A stretch of 64,000 bases of DNA from Salirhabdus sp. Marseille-P4669 (GTDB lineage Bacteria; Bacillota; Bacilli; Bacillales; Alkalibacillaceae): the NCBI RefSeq assembly GCF_900240405.1, contig NZ_OEQK01000007.1, forward strand, positions 62,001-126,000, given 5' to 3'. The notes under the pieces are model-generated. The model was not told the origin of the DNA. It did no database searches and was given only the letters and a program-made list of their open reading frames with translations. The position numbers and the translations under genes are program-made. Shown piece after piece: positions 1 through 9,296 of the stretch (within the stretch, counting starts at the first letter, position 1; each line of letters opens with the position of its first letter).

Positions 1-1
1 T

Positions 2-628
2 AAAATCATTGAAAGAAGTAACTATTATGCTCAGCCTGCCTATTCTGGGACGGAAGCATTGCTTTATTTAGAAAAACAGAAGTGGGATTTAGTATTACTT
101 GATTTAATGCTGCCCGGTATGACAGGAGAGGAAATACTTGCAAAAATAAGCAAGCAAGGATCCACGCCAGTCATCATTATTTCAGCGAAAAGTGGGCAAG
201 AAACGAAGATTAGTAGTCTGCGCTCTGGGGCAGATGACTTTATTTCAAAGCCTTTTGATGTGGAAGAAGTATCTGCGCGTATGGATTCCCTTCTAAGAAG
301 ATACCGACATCCTACAAAAACGCCACAACAGGTGCTAACACATAAGGATATTCAGTTAGATTGGGAAGCAAAGACGGTTTGTGTGAATGGGACAGAGCTT
401 TCCTTAACAAGTCGTGAATACACGATACTAGAGCTTCTTATGAGGTCACCCAAAAAAGTTTTTTCCAAATCAAATCTATTTGAAAGTGTATGGAAGGAGC
501 CTTTTCATGGGGATGACAATACGGTGAATGTTCATATGAGTAACTTGAGAAATAAGCTGTCAAAAGCAAATCCAAAGGAAGAGTATATTGAAACCATTTG
601 GGGAATGGGCTATCGTCTTAAATCTTAA
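2..628 (+). CDS. OmpR-family response regulator (5' truncated)
   Basis: The reading frame is open from the left edge, so the N-terminus lies outside the window. What remains is most of a receiver domain (phosphoacceptor Asp in LLDLMLPG, conserved Lys in SKPF) followed by a winged-helix DNA-binding domain (residues about 115-205 of the visible part, with the typical TIWGMGYRL end). It is followed closely by an ABC ATPase, a small permease and a histidine kinase in the same direction. This order is that of antimicrobial-peptide sensing and resistance modules, so it probably activates the downstream transporter; that role is inferred. The true start cannot be seen. Confidence 0.9.
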   Translation, partial: KIIERSNYYAQPAYSGTEALLYLEKQKWDLVLLDLMLPGMTGEEILAKISKQGSTPVIIISAKSGQETKISSLRSGADDFISKPFDVEEVSARMDSLLRRYRHPTKTPQQVLTHKDIQLDWEAKTVCVNGTELSLTSREYTILELLMRSPKKVFSKSNLFESVWKEPFHGDDNTVNVHMSNLRNKLSKANPKEEYIETIWGMGYRLKS

Positions 629-688
629 GGTTTACCTTTGATTGCCGTTCCATATACAGTTAAATCAAATAAGGGAGGAAATGCAGCT

Positions 689-1609
689 ATGAGCAAGTCT
701 ATCCTAAGAACCAATCATCTCACTAAAAAATATGGAAATGCTATTGCTCTTGAAGATATAAATGTTTCCATTCAGAAGGGCGATATTTACGGATTTATTG
801 GTCAAAATGGGGCGGGTAAGTCTACAATGCTACGAATGGTGACTGGCTTGTCCTTTCCAACAAAAGGGACGATAGAATTATTTGGTGAGGACAATCCCAA
901 TAAAATAACAGATGCTCAAAAACGAATGGGTGCTATTATTGAAAGTCCCGCACTTTTTTCAAACATGACTGCCTATGAAAATCTAGAGGTGCATCGCTTG
1001 CAGAAAGGAATTCCGGGTAGTGCTTGCATTCAAAAGACATTGGAGCTTGTTGGACTTACCAACACAGGTAAGAAAAAAGCGAAGAATTTATCGCTAGGGA
1101 TGAAACAACGTCTTGGACTTGCGATTGCATTGCTAAGTGATCCAGAATTTTTAATTCTTGATGAGCCGACAAATGGACTAGACCCAATGGGGATTGTCGA
1201 GCTGAGAGAATTAATGAAGAAATTAAATCGAGAAAAAGGACTGACGATTTTAATATCGAGTCATATTTTAAGTGAACTACATCAATTAGCAACTCGTTAC
1301 GGTATTATTCATAAAGGACGACTGTTAGAAGAAATATCAGCTAACGAGCTAAATGAAAAATGTAGACAGCATTTGCGGATTAAAGTGGATCAGCCAACAA
1401 AGGGAGCCACGGTCCTTGAATCGGTTATAGGGACAACAGATTTCGAGGTGATGCCAGATGGGACGATGAAGCTTTACGATTACTTGGGGCGTGTTCGAAG
1501 GGTTTCGAAGGCCCTAACGGAAGCTGGTCTCGTTATCGAACATCTGTCCCAAAATGGAGATAGTCTAGAAAGCTATTTTTCAAGTCTTGTTGGAGGTGCT
1601 GGGGAGTGA
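689..1609 (+). CDS. ABC transporter ATP-binding protein, bacitracin/lantibiotic type
   Basis: The 306-residue cytoplasmic ATPase has Walker A GQNGAGKST, signature NLSLGMKQR and Walker B FLILDEPTNGLD, then a roughly 90-residue C-terminal extension as in BcrA/SpaF-like subunits. The start is the ATG at 689, preceded by AAGGGAGG; an upstream TTG frame lacks a binding site. Its stop overlaps the GTG of the permease by 4 bp, so the two subunits are translationally coupled. It would power export or membrane clearance of a peptide antibiotic; the family is clear, the substrate is not. Confidence 0.93.
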   Translation: MSKSILRTNHLTKKYGNAIALEDINVSIQKGDIYGFIGQNGAGKSTMLRMVTGLSFPTKGTIELFGEDNPNKITDAQKRMGAIIESPALFSNMTAYENLEVHRLQKGIPGSACIQKTLELVGLTNTGKKKAKNLSLGMKQRLGLAIALLSDPEFLILDEPTNGLDPMGIVELRELMKKLNREKGLTILISSHILSELHQLATRYGIIHKGRLLEEISANELNEKCRQHLRIKVDQPTKGATVLESVIGTTDFEVMPDGTMKLYDYLGRVRRVSKALTEAGLVIEHLSQNGDSLESYFSSLVGGAGE

Positions 1610-2373
1610 TAAATCAAGTAAAGGCAGAATTATTCAAGCTACAAAGAAATAAAACGTTTTGGGTACTGTTATTTATCGCAACGCTTTTAAGTGCCTTGTT
1701 ACATTACCTAATAATCATAGATTGGTGGAAGGTTAACGATAGTGTATTTGTTCGTGCAGGTTTAGATGAACTGAGTGGATTAACTGCTTTTACAACACCA
1801 ATATTTTTTAATCTCTTTATCGGTACACTTGCAGGATTTTTTATTTCCACTGAATTTTCACAGAGTAGCGTGATAAAGAATCAAATCATGACTGGCGGCA
1901 AACGAAGCAGCATATTTATATCGAAGTACCTCATTTTTACTATAGGGGCTATTATGATTGCAATTCTCATTCCCTTACTAACTGGAATTTTCGAAGTTAT
2001 TTTATTGGGCCATGGCGAGATACTGAACGTACACAATCTGGTTTATTTAAGCAGAGCTTTTGGGTTATATATACTTCAATTTATAGGATATACTGCTATT
2101 CTTGTTTTACTGGCGATTGCAACGGAAGATAGTGGGAAAACCATTATTTTCTCCATCCTAATAACCATCGTAATGTATGGAGTGGAAATGGTTCCGAATT
2201 TACCAATCATCAGTACGATTTACAAAAACTCCATCTTTTATCAATTTAGTGCGGTATTCCAAGCATCGATGACAAATGTAGATATATTAAAAGCTATTTT
2301 AATTGCTGGCATTACATTTTTTATCGTAACTATAATTGGAATCGTTGTGTTTAATAAAAAGGAAATCAAATAA
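1606..2373 (+). CDS. ABC-2 type permease of peptide-resistance transporter
   Basis: A 255-residue integral membrane protein with about six hydrophobic segments and an N-terminal cytoplasmic stretch (INQVKAELFKLQRNKTFW) typical of the BcrB/ABC-2 permease family. It begins with GTG overlapping the ATPase stop. This small permease separates the module from the larger BceB-type systems, whose permease has about ten segments. It pairs with the preceding ATPase; substrate unknown. Confidence 0.88.
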   Translation: MINQVKAELFKLQRNKTFWVLLFIATLLSALLHYLIIIDWWKVNDSVFVRAGLDELSGLTAFTTPIFFNLFIGTLAGFFISTEFSQSSVIKNQIMTGGKRSSIFISKYLIFTIGAIMIAILIPLLTGIFEVILLGHGEILNVHNLVYLSRAFGLYILQFIGYTAILVLLAIATEDSGKTIIFSILITIVMYGVEMVPNLPIISTIYKNSIFYQFSAVFQASMTNVDILKAILIAGITFFIVTIIGIVVFNKKEIK

Positions 2374-2388
2374 TCATAAACAGAGTGG

Positions 2389-3300
2389 GTGCAAAAAATG
2401 CTATATCTATTGATACTTGCCATCCTGCTAGTTGTTTACCAAACTATTCGTTTACTTTCTTTAAAAAGTGAGATGAAAAAATTAGGGAGACAGCTGCACG
2501 ATTATAATAGCCAAATAACAAACAAGAAAATAGATATGGCCCTTTTAGACCAGCATTTTGAAAAGGTAGGAATGGAAATAAATAGACTTATCGACAAGTA
2601 TGTAAAAGCAAATCGGGAAAGAATTCGTACTGAGGATGAGTTAAAACAGATGATCGCAAATATGTCACATGATTTGAGAACACCACTAACTTCAATCGTT
2701 GGATATATTCAGATGGCGGAGTCGGAGGCAATTTCAGAGGAAGAACGGAATCAATATATCTCGATTGCAAAGAAACGGGCAAATCGGCTTGAATCTCTAC
2801 TACATGATTTTTTCGAGCTATCTGTGATTGAATCCGCGGAATATCAACTAAACATGGAACGAGTGAATTTGAAGAATGTGATTGTTGATGTGCTAATGAC
2901 CTTTTATGATCGTTTTCAAGCTAAGCGTTTGGAGCCTGTTATGAATATACCGGATTGGGATGTCTTTATAATGGCGGATAAATCTGCCGTAACAAGAGTG
3001 ATCGAAAACCTGATCGCAAACGCTAGTAAATATGCTACGAATAACAGTATCGTCATAAGCATGGAGGAGAAAAAGTCAGGGGTTCGATTTTGTATTCAAA
3101 ATGAAGCGCATCATTTAACGGAGAAAGATGTTAAACTGCTTTTCGAACGATTTTATATTGCCGATCAATCTCGTACAGGTAAAAGCACGGGTTTAGGTTT
3201 GTCTATTGTTAGAAGTTTAATGGAAAAAATGGATGGACGTGTAGCAGGGGAGTTAAACAATGGTCAGTTGAGGATTATATGTGAGTGGAAGTGCTGCTAA
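2389..3300 (+). CDS. Sensor histidine kinase of the ABC module
   Basis: A 303-residue kinase with one N-terminal membrane helix (MLYLLILAILLVVYQ), a short coiled coil (residues about 25-75), a HisKA domain with phosphoacceptor His in MSHDLRTPLTS and an HATPase domain with N-box ENLIANASKY and GLGLSIV. It has no extracellular sensor domain, like kinases that sense through a partner transporter. Start is either GTG 2389 or ATG 2398; neither has a strong binding site. It presumably phosphorylates the regulator at the left edge of the window. Confidence 0.9.
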   Translation: MQKMLYLLILAILLVVYQTIRLLSLKSEMKKLGRQLHDYNSQITNKKIDMALLDQHFEKVGMEINRLIDKYVKANRERIRTEDELKQMIANMSHDLRTPLTSIVGYIQMAESEAISEEERNQYISIAKKRANRLESLLHDFFELSVIESAEYQLNMERVNLKNVIVDVLMTFYDRFQAKRLEPVMNIPDWDVFIMADKSAVTRVIENLIANASKYATNNSIVISMEEKKSGVRFCIQNEAHHLTEKDVKLLFERFYIADQSRTGKSTGLGLSIVRSLMEKMDGRVAGELNNGQLRIICEWKCC

Positions 3301-3437
3301 TCTGGTTTCACGCAAATTTAATAACAGGAAGTCACGCAGACCAGAAAAAGGAATTACTAAAAGTGGCTAAATTATGGAACTTTTGTGTTCTCATTTCGTA
3401 ATCATAAGTAAATCTTGGTATGAAAGGGGAATACAAA

Positions 3438-4376
3438 ATGTTCATTTATGTTCTTATTGTTGTAATAATACTAATTGGTGGATTAGCTCTTTATCATCAT
3501 CTTCAATTTAAAAAGGCAGAAAAACAATATCCTCCTGTTGGGAAATTTGTTGTAGTAGATCATTGCAAAATACATTACATATCTGAAGGGCAAGGTCCGC
3601 CAGTCGTATTTCTTCATGGAGGAATACTTTCCAGTAGTGATTTTAAAGAAGCGGTTCATTTAGCCGCTAAACAAGGATATCATGCTATAGCCATTGATAG
3701 ACCGGGGTATGGATATAGCGAAAGGCCGAAAAATAAAAAGGTTACCCCCATAACGCAAGCGAAAATCATTCATGAAGCATTACAGAAACTTGAAGTAGAG
3801 GAGCCAATTATCTTAGTGGGGCATTCGTGGAGCGGGACAATGACCCTTTCCTATGCAATCCATTATCCGGATAGCGTTGCTGGAATACTTTTATTGGGCG
3901 GTGCAATGTATAAGGAAGGGTATCCAGCAGAAAATGGTGATCTCTTATCGAAGCTTATTGCGACTCCCATTTTGGGTGACTTCATCTTATATACTTTACT
4001 TAAAACTCCACTTGCCAAAGGAATGGCTTCCTCGATGGTAAAGGCGACATATGCTCCTGAAAAAGCACCAGAAGGATATGTTGAAAAAGTGTATGCTTTA
4101 GGATTTCGACCGACGCATTTTAAAGCCAATCGGCAGGATGTACTAGCCTTTCCAAGAGCCTCCTATGAAATTTGCAATAGGTATAAGGAAATTAAAATTT
4201 TCGTTGGCGAGAAAGATCCGTTCTACACGATTGAGCAAGGGGAGCGATTGCGAAGGGACATTGCTCATGCTACCTATCACGTAATTCCTGATGTTGGTCA
4301 CATGATTCCAGAGCTTCACCCGCAAAAAGTTGTGGAAGGTATAAAAGAGCTTACAACAAAAACAGCAATCATATAG
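3438..4376 (+). CDS. Membrane-anchored alpha/beta hydrolase
   Basis: A 312-residue protein with an N-terminal hydrophobic anchor (MFIYVLIVVIILIGGLALY) and an alpha/beta hydrolase fold: oxyanion-region HGG, nucleophile elbow GHSWSG, a late Asp in GEKDPFYT and catalytic His in DVGHMIPE. The ATG at 3438 is chosen because AAAGGGGAA lies just upstream; an in-frame ATG 18 bp earlier would overlap that site. Transcribed alone and followed by a terminator. Substrate not predictable; esterase, haloalkane dehalogenase-like or peptidase activities are all possible. Confidence 0.85.
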   Translation: MFIYVLIVVIILIGGLALYHHLQFKKAEKQYPPVGKFVVVDHCKIHYISEGQGPPVVFLHGGILSSSDFKEAVHLAAKQGYHAIAIDRPGYGYSERPKNKKVTPITQAKIIHEALQKLEVEEPIILVGHSWSGTMTLSYAIHYPDSVAGILLLGGAMYKEGYPAENGDLLSKLIATPILGDFILYTLLKTPLAKGMASSMVKATYAPEKAPEGYVEKVYALGFRPTHFKANRQDVLAFPRASYEICNRYKEIKIFVGEKDPFYTIEQGERLRRDIAHATYHVIPDVGHMIPELHPQKVVEGIKELTTKTAII

Positions 4377-4389
4377 CAACTAGCCAATG

Positions 4390-4433
4390 AAGCCCTGGAT
4401 TCGATAAGTTCCTGTTCGAATATAGGGCTTTTT
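4390..4433 (+). terminator. Rho-independent terminator
   Basis: AAGCCCT pairs with AGGGCTT around an inner ATTCGA/TTCGAAT pairing, followed by a short T run, just after the hydrolase stop. Confidence 0.75.
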
Positions 4434-4642
4434 GAATGCAAATAGTTGGAAATCGCTAGCTTAGGAATTAGCCAGTTTCATATCCTCATAAATTCCGATT
4501 CCAATTCGATTACTATAGTAGTACTTGTGTTACATACATGTTAGTGAGAAGAAATTTATAACTCTATTCATGATGGGTAGTGTTTCATAATAATCTAGTT
4601 ATAAACATATTGGTTTTGGAAGGAGCTTTTAAGATTAATAAT

Positions 4643-6754
4643 ATGGGGGATATGAAAACAATGGAGACGGAATTAATTAAGAAGTCCTATTATAAAACAA
4701 TGATCGGTGAGAACGATAAAAGACACCCAATCGAGATTTTGGGGGAAATGTATGTAAATGAGATGGAAAAGGAAAGACCAAATCTTGGTTCCATTCGTTA
4801 TGCGCAAGGCGAGGTTTATTTTGTCCATAATGATTTTGAAACGGCCATTTTTAAATGGGAAAATATAATGGATGAGGATTTTGTTCCATGGGCACAAAAG
4901 AATATTGGGGATACCCATTTTGAGATGGGCTTTCTAGAAACCGCCGAAGAGTTTTATAAAGCGGTTCAAACGGATTCGCTACAATTAAAAACAGAAGTCT
5001 TATTGCAGCTATTTTCGTTATACATTAAACAAGATAATCAGGAAAAAGCAATTGATGCGATTAAGGAAGCGGTTCGAATAAACCCAGATTATGCTTATGT
5101 AACGGAAATAGCTCGTCGATTTTTTGAGGATGGTAAAGATTGGCCAAATGCGATTGAACTTGCGGTGAACGAAGCAATCCGAACAGAGTCTCTCTTATGG
5201 TTTGAGGTTCTAGAGGGATATGTAGAGCGAGGGATTACTACAAATATAACGCCAAGCTATTTCCAAGAGGCTTTAGAGAAGCTTCTTCTTCTGGATAAGT
5301 CTCGATTTGAAAGCTTGACTCACGTATTATGGAACAGCTATAAGCAAAGTGATTTTTACTTCATATGGCTTCAAGAAGTGAATCAACTCCTGTTAAATAA
5401 CAATTTGGATAAAGCTTTTGTATGGAAGAAGCTATCGAGTCTATACAAAGGAACATACTTTGAATTAATAAGTGGGGAATTTTTAATAAGCGACATTTCT
5501 GAGTTAATGAAAAGCCATTTAACGAATTGGTTCGAAATATCCTCTGTTTCCGATACAATCATCTGTTCATCCTCAATCCTTGCGTGGAATGATATTTTTC
5601 CATCTGAGCTTGATGCATCTTTCGTTAATGAGGCATCACTACAGCTTGCCAATTTTGATGGATATGAAAATGGTCGAAAAGATGGGGTGAAGCTTTATGA
5701 AGCAATTGAAAAATGGGCAGAAAACGAAGGCGTGTTACATGAGTTTTCCATGTTTATGCTGCCTTTGTTAGAAGAAAACAATCTGGAAGTGGCAAGCCCA
5801 TCTAAACTTCGAGATATCATAAAAAGTGCAATTGAATTTTTGATTGGGAAACGAATCGAAGTGGAAAACAATATTCTAGAGGCTATTCAATGGAACGAAG
5901 AGCTACTATCTAAACTGAATGAAACACATCACCAGCTATTAGATATGGAAATGGAAGAAGCGAGAGTACTGAAACATGCTTTTGCAAATTTGAAGAATGA
6001 GTGGAAGCAGTACATGATGAATACCATACCGGAAATCCTTCGAAATTGCTCTGATATCGTTAAGGAAGACAGCGATTTTAGAAAACTACATGTGAATCTT
6101 AATGATGAAATGAATAGAAGAATAGCGGAATATATGGAGTCTACTGCTATATCGAACTTTAAAAGTGCCATTCAGGAATGGCTTGTGGATTGCGAAGCAG
6201 AATTCCATGACAGTCAAACGTATTTAGAGGAGATGAGCGAACAGATAAACCTCCATTATGGCGAAGAGTGGATTGGATTACATTGTGATTTTAAGGTATT
6301 AGAGGATTGGCAGCGCGATTTGGATCGGATAGCGAGAGGAATGGTTCATGTAGATAAAGTAAACATCATGATGCGGAATAATCCTTCCCAGCTCTTATTG
6401 AAAAGTGCAGGGAAAATATTTGGATCGATTTCGAAAAATAGTGGAAAACTTCATACGAGATATATAAACTTTATTGAAAGTGAAGATTACAGTGCGATTG
6501 CTAATGAAATGATCCATCCGTTTATACAGCAATTGGAATTATTTGAAGGTTCGTTAGAGTGGGATATAAGCAAGTTTTTCTCAGCTCCACTGGATGTGTT
6601 AAATAGTGTACGGGAAGAAGTAAAAACACATATAGAAGGGGAGAAGGATTCCTTAGACACTCTTCGAACAAATCCTGAAATATACCGTGATCCGCTTACG
6701 TTGTTCGAATTAAAACTTCGTCAATATGAGTTTATCAATAGCTTAAATAAATAG
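4643..6754 (+). CDS. Large TPR/coiled-coil protein of unknown function
   Basis: About 703 residues, soluble, no signal peptide. The N-terminal third (residues about 35-170) has helical TPR-like repeats, for example IRYAQGEVYFVHNDFETAI and LETAEEFYKAVQ. The centre and C-terminus are acidic, helical and coiled-coil-rich (residues about 410-600). I do not recognise the family with confidence. Start is uncertain: ATGs at 4643, 4652 and 4661 are all in frame; GGAAGGAG lies about 15 bp before the first and GGGGGA lies close before the last. It stands alone between terminators. A scaffolding or protein-interaction role is inference from the TPRs. Confidence 0.75.
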   Translation: MGDMKTMETELIKKSYYKTMIGENDKRHPIEILGEMYVNEMEKERPNLGSIRYAQGEVYFVHNDFETAIFKWENIMDEDFVPWAQKNIGDTHFEMGFLETAEEFYKAVQTDSLQLKTEVLLQLFSLYIKQDNQEKAIDAIKEAVRINPDYAYVTEIARRFFEDGKDWPNAIELAVNEAIRTESLLWFEVLEGYVERGITTNITPSYFQEALEKLLLLDKSRFESLTHVLWNSYKQSDFYFIWLQEVNQLLLNNNLDKAFVWKKLSSLYKGTYFELISGEFLISDISELMKSHLTNWFEISSVSDTIICSSSILAWNDIFPSELDASFVNEASLQLANFDGYENGRKDGVKLYEAIEKWAENEGVLHEFSMFMLPLLEENNLEVASPSKLRDIIKSAIEFLIGKRIEVENNILEAIQWNEELLSKLNETHHQLLDMEMEEARVLKHAFANLKNEWKQYMMNTIPEILRNCSDIVKEDSDFRKLHVNLNDEMNRRIAEYMESTAISNFKSAIQEWLVDCEAEFHDSQTYLEEMSEQINLHYGEEWIGLHCDFKVLEDWQRDLDRIARGMVHVDKVNIMMRNNPSQLLLKSAGKIFGSISKNSGKLHTRYINFIESEDYSAIANEMIHPFIQQLELFEGSLEWDISKFFSAPLDVLNSVREEVKTHIEGEKDSLDTLRTNPEIYRDPLTLFELKLRQYEFINSLNK

Positions 6755-6765
6755 TATATGAAAAA

Positions 6766-6804
6766 GAAGCCCGAATCCAGTAAAGAAGGATACGGGCTTT
6801 CTTT
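6766..6804 (+). terminator. Rho-independent terminator
   Basis: AAGCCCGAATCC pairs with GGATaCGGGCTT and is followed by TTTCTTT, directly after the TPR gene. Confidence 0.85.
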
Positions 6805-6921
6805 GTGGGAAGGCTGTGATTTCTCTCGTGTTTAATTTATCTCTATTATTTATAAATGAAAGGTTTATACACATACTAGGAAAGTAGTATTTCTAATCTT
6901 TTATAAAAAATGGAGGTACTT

Positions 6922-7914
6922 ATGGCACAGAAACAAGGTTTATTTAAACAAGGTAATAAATCCGCTCTTATTGCAGCCATTGTAAATACAATCATTGCTA
7001 TTATTAAGGGTATTGCGTACTTTTTTACAGGGAATGTTGCGATGTTTGCGGAAACGATGCACTCTTTAGGGGATGCTGCAAACCAATTTTTCGTTTTTAT
7101 TGGAAGTGCTTTAAGTAAAAAAGCGCCAACCGATAATTACCCAAATGGGTTTGGTCGACTTGTAAATTTAGTGTTACTAGGTGCAGTAATTATTGTTGGA
7201 ATAATGAGTTATGAAACCATTAAAGAAGGATATCATCATATTCTTCACCCTACAGAATCAACTGGACTTGCTATTAATTTATCTGTTTTAGGATTAGCGG
7301 TTGTTTTGGAGGCATTTGTTCTTTATAAGGCGATGAAGGAGGTACTCCATGAAACTGGGATAAAGGCGACGGGATTTGGCATTTTAACGAATAGCTTCAC
7401 AGGATTAAAACGAGCGAAGCCTGCTACGAAGCTGGTTTTTATGGAGGACCTAGTTGCAACTTTAGGTGGCATCATAGCCATTATCGGGATTTTGCTTTCC
7501 TATTTTGCAGAATTGCATGCTGCAGAAGGTGTCGCATCTATCATCATCGGCTTAATGATGTTTTATGTGGTAGGTCGAGTATTTCTAGATAATGCGAAGG
7601 GTGCTCTTGGTGAAACAGATCAAGAGCTAGAGGAAAAGATTGCGGAATATATTTTTACGAATCCTGAAATAAAAGATATCCAGACGTTATATGCAATAAA
7701 AGAGGGGGAAGATTTTCATATTGAAACAAAGCTTGAAATCGATCCTTCGATAACGGTAGCGCAAGCAGATGATATTAAGGACCGGATTGAAGGGAAACTA
7801 AGTGAAATAAAAGGTGTGACGGATGTAATCATTGAATTTGATGAGGATGATGGGGTTCAAACCTGGGGGAATACGATACATGGAGATAAGAAAAACGACT
7901 CAGAAGAAAAGTGA
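6922..7914 (+). CDS. Cation diffusion facilitator (CDF) family transporter
   Basis: A 330-residue protein with about six membrane helices and a C-terminal cytoplasmic CDF domain ending in an acidic, His-poor tail. Membrane helix 2 carries HSLGDAAN (an HxxxD metal-site half), followed by the NYPNGFGR loop. In helix 5 the usual HxxxD is absent: the sequence reads MEDLVATLGG. It probably exchanges a divalent cation (Zn, Mn, Co or Fe) for protons, but the changed site makes the ion uncertain. Start at ATG 6922 behind GGAGG. Monocistronic. The pattern resembles the ZnT9-like branch, from memory of that family. Confidence 0.88.
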   Translation: MAQKQGLFKQGNKSALIAAIVNTIIAIIKGIAYFFTGNVAMFAETMHSLGDAANQFFVFIGSALSKKAPTDNYPNGFGRLVNLVLLGAVIIVGIMSYETIKEGYHHILHPTESTGLAINLSVLGLAVVLEAFVLYKAMKEVLHETGIKATGFGILTNSFTGLKRAKPATKLVFMEDLVATLGGIIAIIGILLSYFAELHAAEGVASIIIGLMMFYVVGRVFLDNAKGALGETDQELEEKIAEYIFTNPEIKDIQTLYAIKEGEDFHIETKLEIDPSITVAQADDIKDRIEGKLSEIKGVTDVIIEFDEDDGVQTWGNTIHGDKKNDSEEK

Positions 7915-7926
7915 TATACGACATGA

Positions 7927-7968
7927 ATCGACAAATATCGGGTGGTGCCAGGCACTCAAAAACCCCCC
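7927..7968 (+). repeat. REP-like element, copy 1
   Basis: TCGACAAATATCGGGTGG followed by TGCCAGGCACTC. The core GGTGCCAGGCAC is palindromic. It begins 13 bp after the CDF stop codon. Related copies are at 39792, 51967 (inverted) and 59745. Confidence 0.7.
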
Positions 7969-8031
7969 CAGCGACCCACTTGACTAATTCAAAAAATTAA
8001 AGATATAATCATAAAAAACAAAATATTTTTT

Positions 8032-8202
8032 CTTCTTATCAAGAGAGGTGGAGGGACTGGCCCTGTGAAACCTCGGCAGCGGGCTTTTTTATTAAAGCAC
8101 TGTGCCAATTCCAGCAAGTTTTAAACTTGAAAGATAAGAGCTGCGATTTGTTAACAAACCTCTCTTCTTATCTTTCTTTAGGTAAGTGGAGAGGTTTTTT
8201 AT
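8032..8202 (+). promoter_or_regulatory. SAM-I (S-box) riboswitch with terminator
   Basis: The aptamer (about 8032-8140) has the S-box landmarks: AAGAGAGGTGGAGGGACTGG, GAAACCTCGGCAGCGG, a CACTGTGCCAATTCCAGCA-like segment, and the closing P1 strand GATAAGAG. The terminator (8157-8202) pairs AACCTCTC with GAGAGGTT plus T6. The antiterminator is visible: GAAAGATAAG at 8129-8138 is perfectly complementary to CTTATCTTTC at 8167-8176, and uses the P1 3' strand. So high SAM should terminate transcription, and low SAM should allow expression of the monooxygenase/ATP-grasp operon. Confidence 0.97.
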
Positions 8203-8230
8203 TTATTCGAAAGAGAAAGAAGGGGCTAAC

Positions 8231-9283
8231 ATGAAATATGGATTTTGGTTACCGATTTTCGGGGGATGGTTACGTAATGTGGAGGAAGAAGGGATGCCAC
8301 CTTCATATGGATATGCGAAGAAGGTAGTACAGTCAGCAGAAAAATGGGGTTATGATACGACATTAATTGCGGAATTGTATTTAAATGATATTAAAGGCAC
8401 AGATAAAGATTCTTTAGAAGCCTGGTCAACGGCAGCTGCACTGGCAGCAGTTACAGAAAAAATTGAGATTATGACGGCAGTAAGACCAATTTATCACAAT
8501 CCAGCAGTTACTGCGAAGATGGCCGCCAACATTGATCATATTAGTAATGGTCGATTTACGTTAAACATTGTTTCCGGTTGGTGGGCGGAAGAAGCAAAGC
8601 AATATGGCGGAGATTTTACAAAGCATGACGAGCGATATGATCGAACCGAAGAATTTATCAAAGTCCTAAAGGGATTGTGGACAGAAGAAGCATTTTCTTT
8701 TGATGGTCAGTTTTATCAGCTTGAAAATACAAAGCTATCCCCAAAGCCAATACAACGTCCTAATCCTATCCTTTATGCTGGTGGGGAAAGCGAGAAAGGA
8801 AAACAGGTCATTTCCTCTCTATGTGACGCGTATGTTATTCATGGACACACTCCTCAGGAAGCAAGTTTTAAAATTGCTGATATGAAAGAGAGACGTAAAA
8901 ACACAGGTTTAGAACCACTTCAAACCTTTGGAATGGCAGCTTACGTAATTTGTCGAGATACAGAGGAAGAAGCACAGGAGGAACTGGAACGGATTACAAC
9001 CGTTGGCGACCTCAGCGGTTATGCAGGATTCAAGGATTTTACTTCAAAGTCCGAGCTAGAGCAAAAAATACAGCTTCAGGATTATTCCGTTTCCAATCGT
9101 GGTTTAAGACCGAACCTAATCGGAACCCCTGAGCAAATCGCGAAGCAAATTTTAGAATTTGAAAAAGCGGGAGTTGATTTATTGTTGTTGCAATGCTCCC
9201 CACAATTAGAGGAATTAGAACGTTTCGCAAAGCAAGTAATGCCGAAAGTAGAGGAATTAAGAGCATCACTAACCAACATTTAA
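8231..9283 (+). CDS. LLM-class FMN-dependent monooxygenase (SfnG/SsuD-like)
   Basis: A 350-residue flavin-dependent oxidoreductase of the bacterial luciferase-like TIM-barrel family. The stretches HISNGRFTLNIVSGWW, HDERYDRTEEF, LSPKPIQRP and NLIGTPEQIA match the FMNH2-dependent dimethylsulfone/alkanesulfonate monooxygenases, which release sulfite or sulfinate from C1-C2 organosulfur compounds. Start is ATG 8231 behind GAAAGAAGGGG; the longer frame begins inside the riboswitch terminator. Control by a SAM riboswitch supports a sulfur-scavenging role. It needs a flavin reductase, which is not in this window. Exact substrate unknown. Confidence 0.88.
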   Translation: MKYGFWLPIFGGWLRNVEEEGMPPSYGYAKKVVQSAEKWGYDTTLIAELYLNDIKGTDKDSLEAWSTAAALAAVTEKIEIMTAVRPIYHNPAVTAKMAANIDHISNGRFTLNIVSGWWAEEAKQYGGDFTKHDERYDRTEEFIKVLKGLWTEEAFSFDGQFYQLENTKLSPKPIQRPNPILYAGGESEKGKQVISSLCDAYVIHGHTPQEASFKIADMKERRKNTGLEPLQTFGMAAYVICRDTEEEAQEELERITTVGDLSGYAGFKDFTSKSELEQKIQLQDYSVSNRGLRPNLIGTPEQIAKQILEFEKAGVDLLLLQCSPQLEELERFAKQVMPKVEELRASLTNI

Positions 9284-9296
9284 GGAGCGATTTTGA

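Noticed and set aside
4580-4642. Longer N-terminus for the TPR protein from GTG 4580
   Set aside because: No binding site precedes GTG 4580, and GGAAGGAG lies downstream of it, before the ATG cluster at 4643-4661.
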